Assembly (NCBI GenBank): GCA_022844265.1
Contig: JALHMA010000008.1
Coordinates: 3,183 to 38,683 of the forward strand
From: Saprospiraceae bacterium
GTDB lineage: Bacteria; Bacteroidota; Bacteroidia; Chitinophagales; Saprospiraceae
DNA length: 35,501 nucleotides
Direction of reading: 5' to 3'
The translations under genes and the position numbers were made by a program. Each line of letters starts with the position of its first letter. Position 1 is the stretch's first letter. Positions 8,436 to 17,200 of the stretch are shown here, in pieces. Under the pieces are notes generated by a model, which saw nothing but the letters and a program-made list of their open reading frames with translations, did no database searches and had not been told where the DNA came from.

Positions 8436-8545
8436 TGAGTGGTGAGTAGTGAGTATACAATCACCCACAGTGACCGTAACGACTCACGATTCACCACTCA
8501 CTACTCACCACTCACTACTCACGATTCACCACTCACTACTCACAT
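8425..8545. repeat. GTGAGTA-heptamer inverted repeat with shared core, copy 2
   Basis: The left arm starts inside the last codons of comEC (GTGAGTAGTGAGTGG-type heptamers). The core GTGAGTATACAATCAC, then CACAGT, GACCG, AACGACTCACGATTCACC matches that of 4150-4289. The right arm of CACTCAC/TACTCAC heptamers ends about 2 bp before the next ATG at 8547. The right arm carries no stop codons in that frame, so an open frame runs back through it to 8439. Confidence 0.93.
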
Positions 8546-8546
8546 C

Positions 8547-9665
8547 ATGCGCCATCATTTTTTCCACTACCTCCACTTCACCCGTAAAGAGCGGAACGGG
8601 ACATTGGTATTGCTTTTGATCTGCATACTCGTATTTGCCACACCCGATATTTTGCGGCGGCGACGAGCGCCGGAGCATACTGATTTTTCCGGGTTCCGGC
8701 AGGAAATCCAGGCTTTTCGCGACAGTATCAGCAGCCGAACGGCCGCGAGTGAGCCGCAACTTTTTTACTTTAATCCCAACACTGCAAGCCTCGAAGATTT
8801 TATGCGGCTGGGTCTTTCGCAGAAAATATCTGCCATGATCTGCAAATACCGCGACAAAGGCGGCCAGTTCCGCCGGCCGGAAGATTTTAAAAAAATATGG
8901 GGCCTGCCTGAGGAGGATTTTGAACGCCTCTTGCCGTATATCCGAATGGAATCGGCAGCGCGGGAAGCGCCGGAAAAACGATGGGAAAGCAGGCAAGCCG
9001 AAGCATTTTCCTTTGACCCAAATACCGCTACGGAAGATGATTTCCAACGCCTGGGGCTACCGAAATGGACGGTACAAAGTATCCTTCGCTATCGTTCTAA
9101 AGGTGGAAAGTTCAGACGCGCACAGGATTTTCAAAAAATTTACAACCTTTCTGAAGAAGATTTTTCCCGCCTGGAACCTCACATCATGATCGGAGCAACG
9201 GCGGCGTCCCAGGCTGTTGCTTACCAACCGGGCACTGCGACTACACCGAAATGGCCCGCCAAAAAGCCCATAGATATTAACCTGGCTGACGTAGAAACCT
9301 GGTCGACCTTACCGGGTATCGGCGAAAAACGCGCCCAACAATTGGTCAACTACCGCGAAAAACTAGGCGGTTTCTTGTCGATCGATCAGGTTGGACAGAT
9401 GTACAACCTGCCGGATAGTGTATTTCAGGCCATTCGACCGCTGTTATTGTTGGAAAACCGGGATATCCGAAAAATAAACCTGAACACGGTCTCGGTAGCC
9501 GGGCTGGACGCGCATCCTTATTTTTCCAGGAAGCAGGCCGAATTGATTGTAAATTACCGGACGCAGCACGGCCCCTATCGTTCGGTGGATGATATTGACA
9601 AGATCATTCCTTTTACGGATAAGGTTTGGCTGGCCAAAGTGAAAGTGTATCTGGGAGTGCCTTAA
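8547..9665 (+). CDS. ComEA-like protein with four helix-hairpin-helix repeats
   Basis: The 372-aa product has one N-terminal membrane segment (about 18-34, TLVLLLICILVFATP). Four tandem ComEA-type helix-hairpin-helix units of about 60 residues follow, starting near FNPNTASLEDFMRLG, FDPNTATEDDFQRLG, IDINLADVETWSTLPGIG and INLNTVSVAGLDAHP. Each has the N-T/L-A..L pattern and then a YR...GGxF(R/L) segment. Such repeats bind DNA without sequence specificity, so a membrane-anchored, periplasm-facing DNA receptor is likely. It directly follows comEC in the same direction. The open frame extends to 8439, but that part is translated from repeat DNA; the ATG at 8547 starts a sensible protein. The third repeat keeps the classical GIG hairpin; the others diverge (GLS, GLP, YFS). 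Classical ComEA has one such unit; four is more like a structural or multivalent DNA binder. Confidence 0.87.
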   Translation: MRHHFFHYLHFTRKERNGTLVLLLICILVFATPDILRRRRAPEHTDFSGFRQEIQAFRDSISSRTAASEPQLFYFNPNTASLEDFMRLGLSQKISAMICKYRDKGGQFRRPEDFKKIWGLPEEDFERLLPYIRMESAAREAPEKRWESRQAEAFSFDPNTATEDDFQRLGLPKWTVQSILRYRSKGGKFRRAQDFQKIYNLSEEDFSRLEPHIMIGATAASQAVAYQPGTATTPKWPAKKPIDINLADVETWSTLPGIGEKRAQQLVNYREKLGGFLSIDQVGQMYNLPDSVFQAIRPLLLLENRDIRKINLNTVSVAGLDAHPYFSRKQAELIVNYRTQHGPYRSVDDIDKIIPFTDKVWLAKVKVYLGVP

Positions 9666-9797
9666 AGGCTGTTTTGGAACTTGTTTTTTGAAAAGTTCCG
9701 TAAATAGTTCACCTTTACATTTCTATTTCACCCAATTCCGTTTTTATTTTTTAATGAAACGGCATGTTCACTTACATTTTCACCTCATTCAGTTACC

Positions 9798-10175
9798 ATG
9801 AATCTCTTTGTTGCAAAATTAAATTTCGACACACAGGAAGACGATCTGCGCTCCGCATTTGAACAGTTCGGCGAAGTGTCATCCTGTTCTGTCATCACCG
9901 ATAAGTTTACAAATCGTTCCAAAGGTTTTGCTTTTGTCGAAATGCCGAACGACGACGAGGCACAGGCTGCTATCGACGCGCTCAACGAAACAGACTTTGA
10001 CGGACGTACCATCGTTGTAAAAAAAGCGGAACCTCGCGAAAGCCGTCCACCACGCGATAATCGCGGCGGCGGTGGTGGTTACGGCGGCGGCGGCAATCGC
10101 GGTGGCGGCGGTGGTTATGGCGGCGGCGGCGGTAATCGCGGCGGCGGCTATGGCGGCGGCGGCAATCGTTACTAA
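9798..10175 (+). CDS. RNA-binding protein: one RRM plus glycine-rich tail
   Basis: This 125-aa protein has one RNA recognition motif, with RNP2 at 3-8 (LFVAKL) and RNP1 at 42-49 (KGFAFVEM), followed by a glycine/asparagine/arginine-rich tail from about 83 to the end (repeated GGGGYGGGG and GNRGG units). The layout matches the short glycine-rich RNA-binding proteins of cyanobacteria and Bacteroidota, which bind single-stranded RNA and are often cold- or stress-responsive; regulation here is not visible. The tail is encoded by GGCGGCGG-type triplet repeats, so its length may vary between strains. The 132-bp gap before it shows no repeat array. A hairpin repeat follows within about 25 bp of the stop. 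Confidence 0.93.
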   Translation: MNLFVAKLNFDTQEDDLRSAFEQFGEVSSCSVITDKFTNRSKGFAFVEMPNDDEAQAAIDALNETDFDGRTIVVKKAEPRESRPPRDNRGGGGGYGGGGNRGGGGGYGGGGGNRGGGYGGGGNRY

Positions 10176-10198
10176 ATAGCGGCGTAACTGGCGCCCTA

Positions 10199-10296
10199 TA
10201 CTTGTACATTGTTAATTGAGCATTGTACATTGTACATTTTTAATTAATACGTCAAAAATGTACAATGCTCAATGTTCAATTAACAATGTTCAAGTA
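10199..10296. repeat. CATTGTA-heptamer inverted repeat
   Basis: The left arm (10199-10241) has ACTTGTACATTG, TTAATTGAG and CATTGTA words. The right arm (from about 10254) starts AAAAATGTACAATG and ends with AACAATGTTCAAGT. The arms pair over nearly their whole length around an AT-rich loop with AATTAATACGTC. It lies between two genes reading the same way, and its right arm ends 15 bp before the next ATG. Confidence 0.88.
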
Positions 10297-10310
10297 TTAA
10301 GTATCAACCT

Positions 10311-11096
10311 ATGAATACCCGTTACACAACCCTTACAGTCGTCAACCTGCTGAGCTTCGCAGCAGTGATTGTTGTCAATTACCTGTCCAATAGTTTGCCG
10401 CTCAACGGCAAAACGCCCGGAGAACTGTCCGACGAATATCCCAATTTGTTTGTCCCGGCAGGTCTCACCTTTGCCATTTGGGGCGTTATTTATTCCATCC
10501 TGCTCATCTGGGTACTGGCACAAACCATCGGTCTTTTTAACCGTAAACTTCGGGAGCAAGCCATGCCCGGTGTCGAAAATGTCGGGTGGGTATTCGCCTT
10601 CACCTGCATCGTGAACGTCATGTGGCTTTTTGCCTGGCACTGGGGAGAAATCGGTCTTTCTGTGGTTATTATGGTATCCCTGCTGGTTAGACTGGCCTAT
10701 CTCAACGAAAAAATTCTGAATGGCCGAGCTAAAGTCAACGCATTGGAAAAACGTATTGCGCACACGGCTTTCGGACTCTACCAGGGCTGGATCACCGTGG
10801 CGCTGATCGCCAATGTCACGGCTTTTTTAGTGGCTTTCGGCTGGCAGGGATTCGGCATTCCGGATGCTACCTGGGCGGTGTTGATGATCGCCATCGGTGC
10901 AGGATTGGCTATTTTTATCACCCTGAGCCGTAACATGATTTTCCACGGCATGGCAGTAGCCTGGGCTTTGCTGGGCATTTACCTCAAAAGAAATGCCGCC
11001 GGCGATGCCGAACTGGTAGCCTATGCAGCGCTGACCGGCCTGGCGCTGGTGCTGATTGCAATAGCCATGCGGATGCGGCGCTGGTGGGCGTATTGA
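10311..11096 (+). CDS. Polytopic membrane protein, TspO/MBR-like
   Basis: This 261-aa protein is almost entirely hydrophobic, with about seven or eight predicted membrane segments (for example near 8-24, 48-70, 92-110, 113-130, 160-180, 184-205, 208-222 and 235-250). The segment VPAGLTFAIWGVIYSILLIW resembles the FxxxWxxxY region of proteins annotated as tryptophan-rich sensory (TspO/MBR) relatives, and tryptophans recur (VMWLFAWHWG). The protein is longer than classical TspO (about 160 aa), so it is at best a distant, extended relative; ligand and role are unknown. Its 3' end runs directly into a GGGATGA heptamer array lying between it and the convergent sprA. Confidence 0.6.
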   Translation: MNTRYTTLTVVNLLSFAAVIVVNYLSNSLPLNGKTPGELSDEYPNLFVPAGLTFAIWGVIYSILLIWVLAQTIGLFNRKLREQAMPGVENVGWVFAFTCIVNVMWLFAWHWGEIGLSVVIMVSLLVRLAYLNEKILNGRAKVNALEKRIAHTAFGLYQGWITVALIANVTAFLVAFGWQGFGIPDATWAVLMIAIGAGLAIFITLSRNMIFHGMAVAWALLGIYLKRNAAGDAELVAYAALTGLALVLIAIAMRMRRWWAY

Positions 11097-11098
11097 AA

Positions 11099-11229
11099 AG
11101 GGATGAGGGATGAGGGATGAGGAACGAGGAACGAGGGATGACCGAGCGTGATGTCGGACATCACGCTCGGTCATCCCTCATCCCTCATCCCTCATTCCTG
11201 ATCCCTCATCCCTCATCCCTCATCCCTCT
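11099..11229. repeat. GGGATGA-heptamer inverted repeat between convergent genes
   Basis: The left arm is tandem GGGATGA with some GGAACGA variants. The core stem ACCGAGCGTGATGT pairs perfectly with ACATCACGCTCGGT around CGG (about 11140-11170). The right arm is tandem TCATCCC running up to the sprA stop codon at 11228-11230. The element occupies the whole gap between the TspO-like gene and sprA. Its strong GC core hairpin could stop transcription from both sides; there is no T-tract. Confidence 0.93.
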
Positions 11230-14200
11230 AATTCAACTGGAACTGCACCGTCACCCCCGAACTCAGGGTAGTGATCGGGAACGACTGCGATGTTTTCGGC
11301 ACCGTTTTGCGATAGTCGGTGAAAAAGCGCAGTTTCAGGCGGCGATTGAGCGCATATTCCACCGAAGGGTTGATCGCGATGGTACGGGCGCCCCGGGTAG
11401 GGATGGCTTCCACGAGTTGGTCGAGCTGGTGATTGATCGTGATATCGTCGCGTACCTCGAAGTCGAACTTGATATTCAGGTCGTTGGACTGCTGCCCGGC
11501 GCCGCCGGCAGGAGGTTTGGCGCCCGAAGCGGCATCCGTGGCCGGTTTCTTTTTCGACTTACTACTCGATTTTTTTGCCTTTTTCCCCATCAGGAATCCG
11601 ATTTTGACATCCTTGATCCGGTAGCCAAATCCAACGGTATAACTTTCCGACTGCGTTTCGGCCAGGCGATAGTCGATAAACGACATGGCCAGCGTGCGGC
11701 TTTTTTTGAAGTCCGTTTTGAAGGTCATTTCGTTTTTCAACTTGATGTCCACGCCCAGCAGCGGTTGCAATTGCTCCGTAATCACGATTTGCGGGATTTC
11801 ATACCGGGCAATATAGTTGGCGTTCAGCGGGTCGATGGTGTACGGATTCGACGGGTCGTAGAAAATATCCGTGTTGTAGGAATTGACAGTCAGGGTGCTT
11901 TTGTACCCGTGTGAAATCTGAACGCTGGCAAAAACTTTGCTTAAATTGCCCACTTTCGACAAGCCGTTGTAGTTCAGTTTCCAGTTGATGGCCGGGCGCG
12001 TTTTGAAGATATCGAGTCCTACGGTATTAGGATCGGCATCGGAATAGGCGGCAATAAAAGCCGGAACCAGCACCTGTTGCTGAATTTTGCCATATCCTCT
12101 TGCATATCCCTGATCCGATTCATGCGGGTCCGTCGCGCCGGATTCTACGCCGAGGCGTTGTGAAATGGTCTGGCGGTACTGCTCGTAACGGTCGAACAGG
12201 CCGTTAATATCGTTTCCGAACAGGGTATTCATGGCGAAATAAGATACCGTATAACTGCCGATATCGCGTTGGGCGCGGTGTTCAAACTGCGTGGCAGTGG
12301 GATCGAGATTGAAATCCTGGTCTTTGAACAACTCGGTACCATTGCGGGAATACTGCTTATTAGCCGTCAGTTCGATGCGGAAATCCTGAAATGGTTCGAT
12401 CGTCAGTCCGGCGTCGATATTTTGGGTGTAGTTGCGCGTTACCTGCTGGTTCAGTTCTGGGCGATGCGTGATCCATCCGTTCCGGCCCGCCTCATCCAGC
12501 CAGTCGCTGCCCGGCTGAATACCGGCAACAAATGCCCAGCCCGGCGCATTGAAACCTTCGCTCAGACCCATAAGTTTGGTATCAGGTGTAAAACCGGGTA
12601 TAACCGTATTAAAATTTTCACTGTAAGTAAAACGGCCTTTCCGGATCAGCATAAGCGGACGCAGGGCAATGCGTTCTGCCATGGACGGTTCGCGGTCTTT
12701 TTTGTTTTTGCCTTTTTCCGCCTTTTTATCTCCTTTTTTCGAGTTTTTATCTTCTTTCCCTCCGGCTTCTTCAGCGACACCTTCGATGGGTTTGCCATCC
12801 GGGCCTATCACAGGTTTTACCCCTTCTGCCGATTTTCGGTCGCTGTTGCGGCTGTTTTTTTCCGTTACATCCTTGCTGTCGGAAGGCAGGTCTTTTGCAT
12901 CTTTCCCCGACCTTTTGTTATTCCGCCCACCGGCTGCTTTACCGCCGGATGTTTCCTCATCGGGTGATATGCCGCCAGGGATCGTACTTTTACCCGGCCC
13001 GCCGGTGGCAGGACTGCTTTTACTTCCTTTCTTGGAAGGTTTGTTTATTTTCTGCAGGTACTTGCTCTTGTTGTACAAGCTTTCAAAGTTCAAATCCCCG
13101 TTGATCTGCCGCGTATTGTTGTTTTGAATCACATTGCCGAGGCTTCGGGAATTGGTGAACTCCGCATATTGTCCGGCATCCAGGTTTTGCAGTTTCAGCG
13201 ACTGAGCCGACCAGGTGTAACCGGCGGTGTAGGAAGCCTTCATCGAAATCCAGTCCATCATCGGGATCACCTTGAACGGCAGCGTCCAGTTCAGGCTGGC
13301 TGTGTGGTTGTAGTTTTTCGGTCGACCCAGGTTGCGCATATTGGCCAGGATGGAGTCGCGTCTTTCCGCTTTGGTCACACGACTGCCATCGGGATTGTAT
13401 TCGAGCGGCTCATCGATCAGGCTGCGGGCCGTTGCATCGTAGTTGAAACGCAGGGATTTGGAAATATCCCAACCAAGGTCATAGTTGCGGTCCCAGGTAA
13501 AACGCCGGTTGTAATACGTATTCAACGAGGGGTCTTCCCCTGAAAAACGATAGGTTGTCACACCTGCCAAACGCTCCAGGTTGGTATTGAACCCGTAGGT
13601 ATTCGGCAGGGGATTGAAATTGAACTCTGAAATAAATTTCAGGTACTTATCATTTTTAATCAGTTTTTTAAACGGGGTGATGGGTTTCATACCCGTTGCA
13701 TACTGCCAGTCGAGGGCTCCTTTATACCGGTTTTGCTGGTCGTTGATTAAAAATGGCGTGCGGCGTTTTTGCTGATTGAAGGCATAGGTAAGGCTGAAGT
13801 TTTCGATGTTCCAGGGCAATGGGATTTTGCGGCTTCCTCCTTTGCGTTCCTTGCGGACATTGGTAAAATTGTACCCGCGTACCACCGTTACATCCTGGGC
13901 CAGGGTGCGGATTTCCTCTTTTTTAACGGGATCCGTCTCGTCATTGATCTTGTCTTTCAATTTGATGTCCAGGTCATACGGATCGTATTCCGGGTTGCGG
14001 GTGATATTGGAGTACTGTGCATAGAACGGCACTTTTACACCCGATTTTTCCGGTAAAAACTTGCCTAATTCCAGGTTAGTAGATACATCCACCTGCATCA
14101 CTTCTTCCCGCTGGCGCTGGATCAGTTTTTGTTCGATACTACCCCAACCGATACTGGTATAGTTGCCGGCCATCGAAACATTGCCAAAATCGGCTAATTT

Positions 14201-17200
14201 CATATCGACGCGGGCCAGACCTGCGTAGCCGCCCTGTTCATTGAAACCATTCAGGCGCAGTTCGTTGAGCCAGACTTCCACGCAGTGCTGTTGTTTTTGC
14301 TCATCTATATTGCGCACGCCCACCATCACACCTTTCACGTATCCCAGGTTCGGGTTGCCCACTACTTTTACTTTGTTTCTAGGATTGTTCGGATCCGGCA
14401 TCACAAAAATAAGATCTGTGTTACCGCTGGCGTTGCGTTGTTTTTTTACATCCGTGAGCAGTTCCAGCGGAAAATCGAAACTGTTTTGTATTTTCCAGAC
14501 TTCTTCTTTGTAGGAGCGGCTGTCCGGATTCTGATTGCCTGCCAATCCTTGAATAGTTGAAGGGTGCAGGGGTATTTCATATTCGTAATAGTTGTTCACA
14601 TAGTCGGAACCGAGGCGCAAAAACACCGACAAGTCTGTGCTGTCGAAGGGGAAATTGTTCTCATCCAGTTGTTCCGCGTGTACAAACATTTTCAAGTTTT
14701 TGTACTGCCTCAAATCCAGGTTCAGGCTTTTGAAAACGGCCCGCGCATCACAATATCCCAGGCTGCACACGCTCATGGAAAGCGATTGCTCGTTTTGCAG
14801 GATATCGGGAAACGCGCCCACCGATTGTTCTCGCTGAATACCGAATGGAATCGTGTAATTAAACGGCGTTCGGGCCGAGTTTTCCTCGATACTCACCGCA
14901 TTTATATCGAAAGGAATGGGGCTGAAACCTACGTCGCAGACCGTCCCTGTCGGGGTGTCGATTTGAGGCAGGGGCTGTTTGAAACGGCGCCACTGGTTGC
15001 GACCCAGTTCGAGGGTAGCAAAACGGAAGGTCGTCTGTTCGGTAAATCCTTTCCACAACATGCGCACAAAACGCATGGAACGGAAGTCCTGGATACCGCC
15101 GATCTGCTGGCGCTGCGTATAGTCAAGTGGCAGTTTAAAACGATACCACACGTAGTATTCACCATTGCGCTGGAAAATAACCGTATCGGTGATCAGGTCT
15201 CGTAATTCAGGTGATTCCAGATCCAGCGCCCTGACAGGGGGGCCATTGAGGATAACCGGACGGTTTACACTTTTAAAATTGATTTTATACCGGTAATAAG
15301 CCTCGTTCTCGTTCAGCGAGTTGTTGCGGTCGAGGTCTTCCATATCGGGCAGGTTGGTCGCCGATGGGTTGAGGTTGTCGGTATTGTTCACCGGCGAGTT
15401 GCCTTCCTGGTTATTAAATTTGCGGTAACGCGTCAGCAAGCCCGGATTAACACCATTGAAACGGTCATCGCGGAAAAACACAAAGTCGTCGTTCGATACG
15501 TCTGCCATGATTTCAGCCTTGGCGTTGGGGCTGATCGAAGAGGCCATGATGGCGTTGACATAGGCGCCGAAGTACTCTAGTTCTTGTTCGTTGTTCAGGC
15601 CATCCAGCCCTACATCCTGAAAGGCGCGTTTTTCCGGGTCATTGTCAAATGCATTTACCACCGGCGTTTGAACAGGCACACGTCCCCAGGGAGTTGCAGC
15701 TGTTGCGCCGGTGCCGGGACCGGTTGGCAGGGTGTTTTCAAAATACTGGCGCGAATCGCGCATAATATCTTCCGAAATGGTACCCAGGTCGATAAACATA
15801 TTGCCGTCATCGGACACATCAGGGTCATCTCCTTTGTCCATGTACGGGTTGAGCATCCAGAATTCGACAAACTCGATATTGGCTGCCTCAAAGTCGTTGG
15901 TATTTAGTCCGCGCATAAAACCGGCCCAGCGGGTAGCAGGCTGGTCGAGTTCGCCCGACTGCGTGAGACCTGCAGAAAGGCCCGGATATCCATCCGGCAA
16001 ATCGAAGTTGTACGGCCCGCGGGATCGCGGATAGATCGTTACGTCCAGAGGGCGCAGCGCCGATTGTTCGAGGGGCGTGAGTTGGCGGTTGGGAAAAATA
16101 TCCTGAAACTGTATCTGGGTAGTGTAGGGATTGGTTCCATCTATTGCATCACGGGCGCTGGGGTCGGCGATGTACCAGGAAAGCCCGGCACGGTTGGCGC
16201 CGAGCGCCAGCGTGGTGTCGCTGCCTTCCGGGAATTCCGTCAGGTCGCCCTGTGGAACGGAGGCAATCACCCAGGAGTTGGCGGGATTGGATAGCGGCAA
16301 ATTGGCTGTGCTGCCCTCAAAGTCATCCAGGTATACGGTACCACCTTTATCGCCGCCCTGGTTGATGGCTTTGTTGTGGCCCGGTTGCAGAAAAGCGACT
16401 TCCGCCTGCGCTGAAATACTCGAGGGTTCTTTGGTGTCGATGAATGGAATTTTATCCACCATTTTAGTTAGCCAGGGCGCATCTTTGGAGATGCTGAAAT
16501 CCAGCCCGTACATCTTGTTGTTGATGGGGTCGTCGCCGAAGTTTACTTTCTGTGTAAGCGGGCGCTCAAACAGGTTCATATACGTGGCGCCGATATTGAT
16601 GTCTTTGCTCAGTTCGTAGTCGAAACGGGCGCCGAGCATCGTGCGGCTCTGGAAACCGAAGAGGGTATTGTCTTCAAAACTGACGTTTACATTCTGGCCC
16701 GACTGCAAAATGGCATCGTTCAGGATGCGCACTTTACCGATGTTGTAGTCAATCTGGTAGTCGACGCCTTCGCGGAGCAGCTGACCACCGGCTGTTACCC
16801 GTACGGATCCCTGCGGCAGGTTGAAGGTTCCCAGGGAAATATCCGAAGAGGTGCTGGATTTATAAGAACCTTTCAGGACAAAACGGTTGAATTGCTGAAA
16901 TTCACGGGCCAAAAAGGGCGTCAGGTCGTACAACTGCCGGTAGGCATATTTGTCCACCACCGGCTGGGGCGCGCCTGCGCCGGCCAAAGTATCGGCTAAA
17001 TAACTGCCGAAAGGCTCCAGTACCGGGAACATAATACGCCCGGAGCGCAGGTTGATGGTCAGGCCCGGCACGAAGTCGAAGATACCATCGGGGCCGGGGT
17101 CGCTTTGCAGGTTCAGGTTATCGAGGCCGAATAGTTGAAGCAGGGGTCTGGAGCGAATGGAAGCCGGGATGTCGGGGCTGCCTTCGCCGCCGAGGAAACG

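Noticed and set aside
4150-8545. CRISPR array
   Set aside because: The tandem words are 7-10 nt with no unique spacers of 30 nt, are arranged as inverted arms, and no cas gene is present.
11117-11914. 265-codon plus-strand frame antisense to the end of sprA
   Set aside because: It begins in the GGGATGA array and runs opposite to the well-supported sprA; composition is that of a shadow frame.
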